From: an uncultured Faecalibacterium sp.
GTDB lineage: Bacteria; Bacillota; Clostridia; Oscillospirales; Ruminococcaceae
Direction of reading: 5' to 3'
Assembly (NCBI GenBank): GCA_934561485.1
Contig: CAKTGS010000104.1
Location: 1-6,259 of the forward strand
Length of the DNA: 6,259 nucleotides
Part shown: in pieces, positions 1-6,259 of the stretch
Layout: the number at the start of each line of letters is the position of its first letter
Position numbering within the stretch: the stretch's first letter is position 1
Notes under the pieces: model-generated
Told to the model about the DNA's origin: nothing
Database searches by the model: none
The model's input: only the letters and a program-made list of their open reading frames with translations
Translations under genes and position numbers: made by a program

Positions 1-82
1 TGCCCCAGAAGCCGGTGCGGGTCTTTTCCAGGCCCGTTTTCATTTTATCTTTTTCTTTTTTTCCAAATCCGAAGAACCCCAT
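1..82 (-). CDS. ftsY: Signal recognition particle receptor FtsY, N-terminal fragment (runs off left edge)
   Basis: FtsY is the SRP receptor GTPase: it docks the ribosome-SRP complex at the cytoplasmic membrane and hands nascent membrane proteins to SecYEG. Only 27 complete codons are visible. They begin MGFFGFGKKEKDKMKTG, followed by LEKTRTGFWG, which matches the family's opening helix (L-x-K-T-R-x-G-F) at the start of the N domain. The lysine-rich stretch before it is the short basic leader of Firmicutes FtsY, without the long acidic A domain of E. coli. The G domain with its GTP-binding motifs lies outside the window. ATG at 80-82 is chosen over the in-frame Met at 41-43 because AAGGAGG sits 5 bases upstream of it. 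The identification rests on this short peptide plus the position directly after smc, the usual order in Firmicutes. Confidence 0.87.
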   Translation of the reverse strand, partial: MGFFGFGKKEKDKMKTGLEKTRTGFWG

Positions 83-87
83 GGTGC

Positions 88-94
88 CCTCCTT
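88..94 (-). promoter_or_regulatory. Ribosome binding site of ftsY
   Basis: The minus strand reads AAGGAGG followed by a 5-base spacer (GCACC) and the ATG of ftsY. It is a near-perfect anti-Shine-Dalgarno match, stronger than the sites in front of rnc and smc, and it fixes the ftsY start at 82. The site lies outside smc, so ftsY initiation does not need smc translation. Confidence 0.85.
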
Positions 95-109
95 ATGTTT
101 TTTCTTTAT

Positions 110-138
110 TATATATCAGGAAACCAGCGTGGCGTCAA
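110..138 (-). promoter_or_regulatory. Candidate sigma-A promoter for ftsY inside the 3' end of smc
   Basis: On the minus strand, TTGACG (138-133, five of six matches to the -35 consensus) is followed after 17 bases by TATATA (115-110), itself preceded by TGA, which fits an extended -10 (TGn). A register two bases further on reads a perfect TATAAT (113-108) with a 19-base spacer. Either would start a transcript around 100-105, giving a leader of about 20 bases that contains the ftsY ribosome binding site. The -35 is made of smc codons for Val-Asp, while the -10 spans the smc stop codon and the AT-rich gap. It stands out because the surroundings are GC-rich. This is a sequence-pattern prediction; an AT-rich gap can give a TATAAT-like string by chance. 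Confidence 0.45.
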
Positions 139-3100
139 CCTGTTCCAGGTCCAGCTTGAGCAGCTTGGACACGCCGTCCTCCTGCATGGTCACACCGTAG
201 AGCACGTTGGCAGCTTCCATTGTGCCGCGGCGGTGGGTGATGACAATGAACTGGGTCTTGTCGCTCACCCGGCGCAGATACTGGGCAAACCGCACCACAT
301 TGGCATCGTCCAGGGCGGCTTCGATCTCGTCCAGGATGCAGAACGGGGCCGGGTTGACCGCCAGAATGGCAAAGTAGATGCTGATGGCCACCAGCGCCTG
401 CTCACCGCCGGAAAGCGCTTCCAGATTCTTGATGACCTTGCCCGGGGGCGCCACCCGGATGCCGATGCCGGACGAAAGCACATCGCTTTCATCTTCCAGT
501 ACCAGGCTGGCTTCGCCGCCGCCGAACAGCTCGGCAAACACACGGCCGAAGTTTTCGTTGATGGCACGGAAACTGTCGGAGAAGATCTCCCGCATCTGCG
601 CCGAAAGCTTTGCGATCATGCGGGTCAGCTCGCTGCGGCTCTCCTCCACATCGGTCACCTGGCTGGTCAGAGCATCGTACCGCGCCTTGACCTCTTTGTA
701 CTCTTCAATGGCGCTCACGTTCACGCTGCCCAAAGCACGGATCTTGCCGCGCAGGTCGGCCACCTGTGCCCGCAGGGCAGGCAGGCTTTCAAACTCCACG
801 CAAAGGGCTTCGGCCTGGCTCACCGAGAGCTGGTACTCATCCCACAGCTTTGCCACGGTCTGATCATACTCGGTCTCGGCGGCCGCCTTGCGCTCGGCCA
901 GACGGGCCATCTCCCGGCCCATCTCCTCGCGGCTGTCGGACGCGGTGCGCGCCCGGGCCAGGGCTTCGGTCTCCGCCTGCTGGCGGGCCAGGCGCTTTTC
1001 CGTGGCTTCCCGGATGGCCTTTTCCTTTGCAGCGATCTCCGACTGGCTGTCGGTTTTTGCCTGCCGGATGGCCGCGATCTCGGCCCGGCTGGCTTCGCTG
1101 CGCTGGGCCAGGGCAGCAAGGCTTTCTTCCAGCGCGGTCTTGCGGGCGGCAGCGTCCCTGGCCCGCTGTTCCAGCGCTGCGATCTGGCTGTAAGCCAGCT
1201 CGGCGTCCTTCTGGCGGGTCACCTGTTCCAGGCGCTTGGCACTCAGCTGCTGGGCCAGCTCATTCTGCCGGGCGGCAAAGATGTCCGTGCCCTCGGCAAT
1301 GCGGTCCATTTCCGCCGTCAGCTGCCCGATTTCTTCCGTCAGGGCAGCCTGCCGGGCAGCAGCTTCCTGTGCTTTGCTGCGGCTGTCGGCCAGGGCGGTC
1401 TGCAGGGCAGCGCTCTCCTGCTGCCGGGCGGCCAGCGTGCTTTCCAGCTGCTGCACCAGGGCTTCCAGCCGTTTCTGCTCGGCTTCGGCCCGCACCCGGT
1501 CGTTGGCGGCTGTGATCTGCTCACTGGACGTGGCGGTCAGTTCGGCCTGTACGGCGTCCGCCTGCTCCTTGCACTGGTCCGTTTTTTCCTGCGCGGCCAG
1601 GCAGTCCTTCTGCAGCTTTGCCGCCTTGACGCGCAGCTCTTCCATCTCCTGCTTGCGGGTAAACAGCCCGGCGCTGCGCTGCACGCTGCCGCCGGTAAAG
1701 CTGCCGCCCGCATTGATCACCTGGCCGTCCAGCGTGACCACCTTGCTGCGGAAACTGTTGTCCCGCGCCACGCGGGACGCTTCGTTGATGTCGTCCACCA
1801 CAATGATGCGCCCCAGCAGGTTGGATACGATGTCGGCATACCGCCCATCGGCCTGCACCAGGCTGGACGCCAGCCGCGCAGAACCGGACAGCCGCCCCCG
1901 GAACACGCCGGGCTGCACGGTGTCCAGCGGCAGGAAGGTGGCACGGCCCGCGTTGTCATTGCGCAGCATGGCAATGGCAGCCTTGGCGGCGGCTTCGTTT
2001 TCCACCACGATGTTCTGCAGTGCCCCGCCCAGAGCGGTTTCCACCGCCACCTCGCAGCCGGGTTCCACCTTCAGGATGGCGGACACCGGCCCGATGATGC
2101 CCCGCAGGCGGCGTGCCCCGGCAGCCCGCATAACGGCCTTGACCGAATTCTGATAGCCGTCCATGTTCTTTTCCAGCTCCCGCAGCACGGAAAGCCGCTG
2201 CCGCGCGGCGTCCAGTTCCCGGCCAAGGCGCTGCTCGGCGGCGTCTGCTTCGTCCAAAGCGGCCCTGCGGCCCTTGAGCTTCAGCTCCAGGCCGGAGCGG
2301 ATGTTGGCCAGCTGTTTTTCGTTTTCGGCCAGCATCTGGCGGTATTTTATGGTGTCCTCCAGGTCCTGTTGGGCATCGTCCCGCTGGGCGGTGCTTTCCT
2401 GCACGCTCTGTTCCAGCGCAGGCAGGCGCTGGCGGGCCGTTTCCTCAGCGGCTTCGGCGGCAGCCTGGGCCACCTGGGCTTCGGTGCGCTGGGCCGTGCG
2501 CTGGGCCAGCTGGGCGCGCAGGGTATCCTTGCGTGCTCCGCTGGCGCTGCTTTGGTCGGTCAGGCGGGCGATTTCCGCATTCAGCGCTTCGATCTCTGCT
2601 GCCAGTGCCTTTCCTTCCGCTTCCATTTTGGCGGCCACGGCCCGGTGGCGCTGCAGGGCAGCTTCCGCTTCGGTGCCGTCCTGCTCCCCGGCTGCGATCT
2701 CGCTGCGCAGGGAAGCAGCGCTCTCTTCGTTGCGAAGAATGTCGTTTTCCAGCACGGCAATGCGGCTGTCCGAGCCGCTGATCCGTTCGGTGATGCTGCG
2801 GATATCCCCATTCAGGCGCTCGACCGCAACGGTCAGCTGCTGTGCCTGCATCCGGATCTCCTCAGCCTCCTGTTCGGCGGCCTTTGTCTCCCGGTCAAAA
2901 CGCTCATAGTCCGCCTGGGCGGTCTCATAATCCCGCACCTGCTGGCGCACGGTATCCCGGGCGCGGTGCACGCCGTCCGTCCACAGGGTTACTTCCAGCG
3001 TTTTGCGCTGCTCGCTCAGTTCCAGGAATTTCTGAGCCTTGGCGCTCTCTTTTTCCAGCGGACCAACGCGGCTTTCCAGCTCGCCCAGAATGTCCCGCAG

Positions 3101-3673
3101 GCGTTCCAGGTTCTCACCCGCTGCGGCCAGGCGGTGCTCGGCTTCGGTTTTGCGGTAGCGGTACTTGGCAATGCCGCAGGCTTCCTCAAAAATTTCCCGG
3201 CGTTCGCTGCTTTTGGCCGCCACGATCTCCGCAATGCGGCCCTGCCCGATGACCGAATAGCCATCGCGGCCGATGCCGGTGTCCAGCAGCAGCTCGTACA
3301 CATCCCGCAGGCGGCAGACCTGCCCGTTGATGGTGTACTCGCTTTCACCTGAGCGGTAATACTTGCGGCCGATGGTCACTTCTTCGGCGTCCAGGTCCAG
3401 CGTGTGGGCAGTGTTGTCCAGCGTCAGACGCACCTGGGCAAAACCCATGGCCCCGCGCCTGCGGGTGCCGCCAAAGATCACGTCCTCCATTTTGCCGGCC
3501 GCGCGCAGCTGACGGGAGCTGGTCTCGCCCAGCACCCAGCGCACCGCGTCCGACAGATTGGACTTGCCGGAACCATTGGGGCCAACCACACCGGTCACAC
3601 CGGAATCAAAGGTGATCTTGACCTTATCGGGAAAGCTTTTAAAGCCCTGGATCTCCAGTTCTTTGAATACCAT
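116..3673 (-). CDS. smc: Chromosome partition/condensation ATPase SMC (1185 aa)
   Basis: SMC is the ATPase of the bacterial condensin (SMC-ScpA-ScpB), which is loaded near the origin and extrudes DNA loops so that sister chromosomes separate. The full architecture is visible. The N-terminal head has Walker A GPNGSGKS (31-38), an arginine-finger candidate R57 and the Q-loop in VIGQGRI (141-147). A first Ala/Glu/Gln-rich coiled coil runs from about 165 to 500. The hinge (about 504-665) contains VETALGGALQNIVV and ends in GGSFTGGS. A returning coiled coil leads to the C-terminal head near 1030, with signature LSGGEQ (1087-1092), Walker B FCILDE (1111-1116) and switch His1147 in ITHRR. The length is normal for bacterial SMC. 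The start matches the family's M-x-[FL]-K-x-L-E-I-Q-G-F-K-S-F opening, and the ATG directly abuts the rnc stop. scpA and scpB are not in the window. From residue 109 to the stop the gene uses no TTA, CTA or TCA codon, which leaves a long open frame on the opposite strand. Confidence 0.98.
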   Translation of the reverse strand: MVFKELEIQGFKSFPDKVKITFDSGVTGVVGPNGSGKSNLSDAVRWVLGETSSRQLRAAGKMEDVIFGGTRRRGAMGFAQVRLTLDNTAHTLDLDAEEVTIGRKYYRSGESEYTINGQVCRLRDVYELLLDTGIGRDGYSVIGQGRIAEIVAAKSSERREIFEEACGIAKYRYRKTEAEHRLAAAGENLERLRDILGELESRVGPLEKESAKAQKFLELSEQRKTLEVTLWTDGVHRARDTVRQQVRDYETAQADYERFDRETKAAEQEAEEIRMQAQQLTVAVERLNGDIRSITERISGSDSRIAVLENDILRNEESAASLRSEIAAGEQDGTEAEAALQRHRAVAAKMEAEGKALAAEIEALNAEIARLTDQSSASGARKDTLRAQLAQRTAQRTEAQVAQAAAEAAEETARQRLPALEQSVQESTAQRDDAQQDLEDTIKYRQMLAENEKQLANIRSGLELKLKGRRAALDEADAAEQRLGRELDAARQRLSVLRELEKNMDGYQNSVKAVMRAAGARRLRGIIGPVSAILKVEPGCEVAVETALGGALQNIVVENEAAAKAAIAMLRNDNAGRATFLPLDTVQPGVFRGRLSGSARLASSLVQADGRYADIVSNLLGRIIVVDDINEASRVARDNSFRSKVVTLDGQVINAGGSFTGGSVQRSAGLFTRKQEMEELRVKAAKLQKDCLAAQEKTDQCKEQADAVQAELTATSSEQITAANDRVRAEAEQKRLEALVQQLESTLAARQQESAALQTALADSRSKAQEAAARQAALTEEIGQLTAEMDRIAEGTDIFAARQNELAQQLSAKRLEQVTRQKDAELAYSQIAALEQRARDAAARKTALEESLAALAQRSEASRAEIAAIRQAKTDSQSEIAAKEKAIREATEKRLARQQAETEALARARTASDSREEMGREMARLAERKAAAETEYDQTVAKLWDEYQLSVSQAEALCVEFESLPALRAQVADLRGKIRALGSVNVSAIEEYKEVKARYDALTSQVTDVEESRSELTRMIAKLSAQMREIFSDSFRAINENFGRVFAELFGGGEASLVLEDESDVLSSGIGIRVAPPGKVIKNLEALSGGEQALVAISIYFAILAVNPAPFCILDEIEAALDDANVVRFAQYLRRVSDKTQFIVITHRRGTMEAANVLYGVTMQEDGVSKLLKLDLEQVDATLVS

Positions 3674-4348
3674 TTACTTTTCCTTTATCACGCCCAGCAG
3701 CTTCAGGGCCTCTCTGGCGGCGCACTGCTCGGCAGCCTTTTTGCTGCGGCCCTCCCCCCGGGCCACACGGTCGGAGTTGAAGCGCACGGCCACCACAAAA
3801 TGCTTGTCGTGGTCCGGGCCGGACTCGCTCTCCACCACATAGCTCAGGCGCTCTTCGGGGTTCTGCTGCACGATCTCCTGCAGGCGGGTCTTGTAGTCGG
3901 CCTCGGCATGTTTGCCCTCGGTGATGAAGGGCAGAATGAACTTGCGGGCCACATCCATGCCGCCATCCAGATACAAAGCGGCGATCACGGCCTCAAAAGC
4001 GTCCGATACCACACTGGGGCGGGTACGGCCGCCGCAGCGCTCCTCGCCGCGGCCCAGGCGCAGGTACTCGCCCAGGTTGATCTCCTGTGCAAACTGGAAC
4101 AATGCCCCCTCGCTGACCAGGCTGGCACGGATGCGGGTCAGGTCGCCCTCGGGCCGGTCGGCGTAGGCGTGGAACAGATAGTCTGCCGAGACGATCTGCA
4201 GCACGCTGTCGCCCAGAAACTCCAGCCGCTCGTTGTGCTTGACCGGGGTGCGGCTCTCGTTGGCATAGCTGGTGTGGGTAAGCGCCGTTTCCAGCAGCTC
4301 CGGGTTTTTGAACTGATAGCCAATAATGGTTTCCAACTGATGGCTCAT
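3674..4348 (-). CDS. rnc: Ribonuclease III (224 aa)
   Basis: RNase III is a Mg2+-dependent, homodimeric endonuclease that cuts double-stranded RNA, releasing precursor 16S and 23S rRNA and processing some mRNAs and antisense RNA duplexes in the cytoplasm. The catalytic domain (about 1-150) carries the signature NERLEFLGD (39-47), with metal-binding and catalytic residues E40, E43, D47, D116 and E119 all present, the last two in SDAFEAVIAALYLDGG. A double-stranded RNA-binding domain follows (about 152-219), beginning DYKTRLQEIVQ, with GPDHDKHF (177-184) and the RNA-contacting GRSKKAAEQ (200-208). Length and domain order are standard and nothing is missing. It starts 18 bases after the plsX stop and ends flush with the smc start. 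rnc directly before smc is the common Firmicutes arrangement; the acpP gene that often precedes rnc is not here. Confidence 0.97.
   Translation of the reverse strand: MSHQLETIIGYQFKNPELLETALTHTSYANESRTPVKHNERLEFLGDSVLQIVSADYLFHAYADRPEGDLTRIRASLVSEGALFQFAQEINLGEYLRLGRGEERCGGRTRPSVVSDAFEAVIAALYLDGGMDVARKFILPFITEGKHAEADYKTRLQEIVQQNPEERLSYVVESESGPDHDKHFVVAVRFNSDRVARGEGRSKKAAEQCAAREALKLLGVIKEK
3681..3686 (-). promoter_or_regulatory. Ribosome binding site of smc, embedded in the last codons of rnc
   Basis: The minus strand reads AAAGGA with a 7-base spacer before the smc ATG. All of it lies within the final codons of rnc (Ile-Lys-Glu-Lys-stop), and the rnc TAA is immediately followed by the smc ATG (TAAATG, zero gap). 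Ribosomes finishing rnc would therefore uncover or directly reuse this site, as expected for translational coupling. The site decides the smc start, which also agrees with the family N-terminus. Confidence 0.7.
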
Positions 4349-4359
4349 GGTCGTTTTTA

Positions 4360-4366
4360 CTCCCTT
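4360..4366 (-). promoter_or_regulatory. Ribosome binding site of rnc, with a long spacer
   Basis: The minus strand in the plsX-rnc gap reads AAGGGAG, then an 11-base, A-rich spacer before the rnc ATG. The spacer is longer than the usual 5-9 bases and the match is weaker than at ftsY, so rnc may be translated less efficiently. No other in-frame ATG upstream fits better, and the N-terminus aligns with the expected RNase III start (L-E-x-x-I-G-Y-x-F-x-N). Confidence 0.6.
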
Positions 4367-5383
4367 TTATTCCTCAGTTTTCTGTGCTGCGGCCAGCTCA
4401 TTCAGAGCGGACTGCATGGTGCCGCACAGGTCGTTCTCTGCACAGATCTTGGCCTGGCGGATGGCGTTTTTGATTCCCTTGGCCTTGGAAGAACCGTGGG
4501 CCTTGATCACCGGCTGCTTTGCGCCCAGGAAGGGTGCGCCGCCGTATTCCTCGCTGTCCATCTGGTGCTTCAGGTCCGACACGCCGCCCTTGAGCAGCAG
4601 GTAGGCGATCTTGCCGCCAAAGTTTGCCAGAAACATCTGTTTGAGCATTCCCAGCAGCATCTTGGCCACGCCCTCGGTCAGCTTGAGGATCACGTTGCCG
4701 GTAAAGCCATCGCACACCACCACGTCCACATCGCCGCCCGGCACATCACGCGGCTCAATGTTGCCCACAAAGCGGATGCCCGGGGTGGTTTTGAGCAGCT
4801 GGTGGGCTTCCTTGAGCATGGGGGTGCCCTTGCTCTCCTCGGCACCGTTGTTGGCCAGCGCCACGCTGGGGCTCTGGCGGCCTTCCACCTTGTTCACATA
4901 GCAGCTGCCCATCACGGCAAAGGCGGCCAGCATCTCGGGGCGGCACTCCACGTTGGCACCGCAGTCCAGCAGCAGGTAAGCCTGCTTTTTGGCGGGCACC
5001 ATGGTGGCCAGCGCCGGGCGCTTGACCCCCTTGAGGGTGCGCACGATCAGGCTGGCACCCACATGCAGCGCACCGGTGCTGCCGGCAGAGACAAAGGCAT
5101 CGCCTTTGCCCTCCTTGAGCATATTCAGACCCACCACAATGGAGGAATCCTTCTTCTGACGGATGGCGCGGGCGGGCTCGTCGCACATTTCGATGGTCTC
5201 GGTGCAGTTCACCAGTTCGATGCCGTCCAGCGGAATGTTGTGCTCGGCGGCAGTCTTGCGCACCAACGCCTCGTTGCCCACGCCGATGAGCTGCACGCCG
5301 TACTCCTTGACGGCCTGTGCAGCGCCTTCCAGAACGGCCAGCGGGGCGTTGTCGCCGCCCATCATGTCCACAATAATCTTCAT
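4367..5383 (-). CDS. plsX: Phosphate acyltransferase PlsX (338 aa)
   Basis: PlsX moves the acyl chain from acyl-ACP onto inorganic phosphate. The resulting acyl-phosphate is used by the membrane enzyme PlsY to acylate glycerol-3-phosphate, the first step of phospholipid synthesis in most bacteria. It is a soluble protein that associates peripherally with the membrane. Visible family motifs are MKIIVDMMGGDNAP at the N-terminus, SAGSTGA (99-105), LLDCGANVECRPEML (138-151), NNGAEESKGT (178-187), DGFTGN (225-230), YGGAPFLGA (280-288) and the highly conserved HGSS (296-299). Length is typical and there is no signal peptide or membrane segment. The ATG is supported by AAGGGAG (5391-5397) with a 7-base spacer, lying next to the trmFO stop 15 bases upstream. 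In Bacillus plsX is followed by fabD, fabG and acpP and preceded by the regulator fapR. None of these is next to it here, so its coordination with fatty-acid synthesis must come from elsewhere. Confidence 0.97.
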   Translation of the reverse strand: MKIIVDMMGGDNAPLAVLEGAAQAVKEYGVQLIGVGNEALVRKTAAEHNIPLDGIELVNCTETIEMCDEPARAIRQKKDSSIVVGLNMLKEGKGDAFVSAGSTGALHVGASLIVRTLKGVKRPALATMVPAKKQAYLLLDCGANVECRPEMLAAFAVMGSCYVNKVEGRQSPSVALANNGAEESKGTPMLKEAHQLLKTTPGIRFVGNIEPRDVPGGDVDVVVCDGFTGNVILKLTEGVAKMLLGMLKQMFLANFGGKIAYLLLKGGVSDLKHQMDSEEYGGAPFLGAKQPVIKAHGSSKAKGIKNAIRQAKICAENDLCGTMQSALNELAAAQKTEE

Positions 5384-5398
5384 AACTTTTCTCCCTTC

Positions 5399-6259
5399 TT
5401 AAAGAGAAGTTTCATCCAGCCACTGCTGGAAGCCGGCCACAGCGCGCTCGGCCTGTGCCATGTAACGCAGGCGCTTGTCCCGCGGGCGGCTTCCTTCCGG
5501 CAGCGGGGGCAGGATGCCCATGTTTGCGCCCATGGGCTGGAAGTTCTTGTTTTCGGTAGTCAGGTACTGCACCAGCGCACCGCACATGGTATTCACCGGC
5601 GGGGCGGGCAGCTCTTTGCCTTCCAGCCGGGCATAGAGGTTCCGGGCGGCCAGAAGGCCGCAGGCGGCGCTTTCCATGTAGCCCTCAAAGCCGGTGATCT
5701 GCCCGGCAAAGAACACATTGGGGTGCTCCTTCAGGCACAGCTGCGCGCTGAGCACCCGGGGTGCATCCAGAAAAGTATTGCGGTGCATCACACCGTACCG
5801 CACAAACTCGGCATGTTCCAGGCCGGGGATCATGCTGAACACCCGCTTCTGCTCGCCCCACTTGAGGTTGGTCTGGAAGCCCACGATGTTGTACAGGGTG
5901 CGCTCCTTGTTCTCGGCCCGCAGCTGGACGTTGGCCCAGGGGCGGTGGCCGGTGTTGGGGTTCACAAGGCCCACCGGGCGCAGGGGGCCGAACCGCATGG
6001 TGTCGGCACCCCGGGCAGCCATGATCTCAATGGGCATGCAGCCCTCGTACACTGTAACGGTGTCGGCCTTTTTGCCGTGGGCGTCCGGGTCGGGCTGAGC
6101 AGACTGCTCGGCCCCGGTATCGAAGTCGTGCAGAGGGGCGCGCTCGGCAGACGCGAGAGCCGCGTGGAATTTCTCGTACTCTTCCTTGTTGAAGGGGCAG
6201 TTCAGGTAGTCGGCCTCGCCCCGGTCATAGCGGGAGGCGGCAAACACCTTGTTGTAGTC
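5399..6259 (-). CDS. trmFO: Folate-dependent tRNA (uracil-54-C5)-methyltransferase TrmFO, C-terminal 286 aa (5' end beyond right edge)
   Basis: TrmFO is a flavoprotein that makes 5-methyluridine at position 54 in the T-loop of tRNA, using methylenetetrahydrofolate as carbon donor and reduced FAD, unlike the SAM-dependent TrmA of enterobacteria. The frame is open to the window edge. The first 150-odd residues, including the N-terminal FAD-binding glycine motif, are missing, so the GTG at 6245-6247 is not the start. Numbered from the edge, visible family blocks are SRYDRGEADYLNCP (9-22), EGCMPIE (72-78) with conserved Cys74, which I take to be the catalytic-site cysteine of the family, MRFGPLRPVGL (88-98), GFQTNLKW (127-134), RYGVMHRN (154-161) and the second flavin-binding stretch GQITGFEGYMESA (186-198). 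Between the APLHDFD segment and EGCMP there are roughly 15-20 extra hydrophilic residues compared with my memory of the Bacillus protein. Fifteen bases separate its stop from plsX, suggesting co-transcription. The older name for the family is Gid. Confidence 0.95.
   Translation of the reverse strand, partial: DYNKVFAASRYDRGEADYLNCPFNKEEYEKFHAALASAERAPLHDFDTGAEQSAQPDPDAHGKKADTVTVYEGCMPIEIMAARGADTMRFGPLRPVGLVNPNTGHRPWANVQLRAENKERTLYNIVGFQTNLKWGEQKRVFSMIPGLEHAEFVRYGVMHRNTFLDAPRVLSAQLCLKEHPNVFFAGQITGFEGYMESAACGLLAARNLYARLEGKELPAPPVNTMCGALVQYLTTENKNFQPMGANMGILPPLPEGSRPRDKRLRYMAQAERAVAGFQQWLDETSL

Noticed and set aside
83..115. Intrinsic terminator between smc and ftsY
   Set aside because: On the coding strand the gap is A-rich rather than ending in a U run, and I see no GC-rich hairpin before it.
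15..200. A small plus-strand open frame across the smc-ftsY gap
   Set aside because: Its Ser/Phe-rich sequence is the complement of the A-rich ftsY start and the smc end. It crosses both minus-strand genes and has no support as a gene.
165..3180. Internal repeats in the smc coiled-coil regions
   Set aside because: The recurring Ala/Glu/Gln/Arg runs and GC-rich words come from heptad coiled-coil composition and biased codons; I found no exact long direct repeat.
766..3252. Other open frames over smc on both strands (for example plus-strand 766-1515, 1236-2153, 2163-2909 and 2842-3252)
   Set aside because: They are Arg/Pro/Ser/Ala-rich low-complexity translations typical of out-of-frame GC-rich DNA, overlap a well-supported gene and carry no family motif.
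95..3352. A 1085-residue open frame on the plus strand, opposite smc
   Set aside because: It lies codon-for-codon over smc, whose SMC motifs are unmistakable. Its residues (many Leu, Gly, Phe, Gln, His, Ala) are what reverse-complemented Glu, Ala, Lys and Arg codons give. It stays open because smc lacks TTA, CTA and TCA. It shows no recognisable domain and no convincing ribosome binding site at its start.
3558..6098. Plus-strand and out-of-frame minus-strand open frames over rnc, plsX and trmFO (for example 3558-3842, 4347-4604, 5163-5402, 5694-6098 and 4755-5186)
   Set aside because: All overlap genes with clear family motifs, and their composition and lack of motifs mark them as shadow frames.
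6245..6247. GTG as a possible start of trmFO
   Set aside because: The frame continues open to the window edge with family-like residues (DYNK before VFAASRYD), and the missing N-terminal flavin domain must lie upstream.

Overview
The window carries part of a GC-rich Firmicutes chromosome, with every gene on the minus strand. Strongly codon-biased genes, AGGAGG-type ribosome binding sites, a folate-dependent TrmFO and the rnc-smc-ftsY block together point to a Clostridia gut anaerobe. An Oscillospiraceae/Ruminococcaceae member such as Faecalibacterium, Gemmiger or Subdoligranulum is my best guess, from general resemblance only.

Read in the direction of transcription (from high to low coordinates), the layout is: the 3' part of trmFO (tRNA m5U54 methyltransferase, entering from the right edge), plsX (phosphate acyltransferase of phospholipid synthesis), rnc (RNase III), smc (chromosome condensation ATPase, filling more than half of the window), and the first 27 codons of ftsY (signal recognition particle receptor, leaving at the left edge). 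The gaps are 15, 18, 0 and 33 bases. No stretch over 300 bases lacks a gene, and I see no terminator, tRNA, repeat, CRISPR array or mobile element.

The spacing suggests one operon, with smc probably translationally coupled to rnc. The wider gap before ftsY is AT-rich and holds a good candidate promoter (TTGACG, 17-base spacer, TGn-TATATA), so ftsY may also be transcribed on its own. The genes cover tRNA modification, membrane lipid supply, RNA processing, chromosome segregation and membrane protein targeting. They are linked by growth rather than by a shared pathway. plsX-rnc-smc-ftsY resembles the classic Bacillus fapR-plsX-fabD-fabG-acpP-rnc-smc-ftsY cluster, but the fatty-acid genes fabD, fabG and acpP are absent between plsX and rnc, and trmFO lies where fapR would be.

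This is a conserved housekeeping region. I found no evidence of an undescribed system. The points most worth a second look are the internal ftsY promoter, the compacted gene order, and a short hydrophilic insertion just before the conserved EGCMP cysteine motif of TrmFO.
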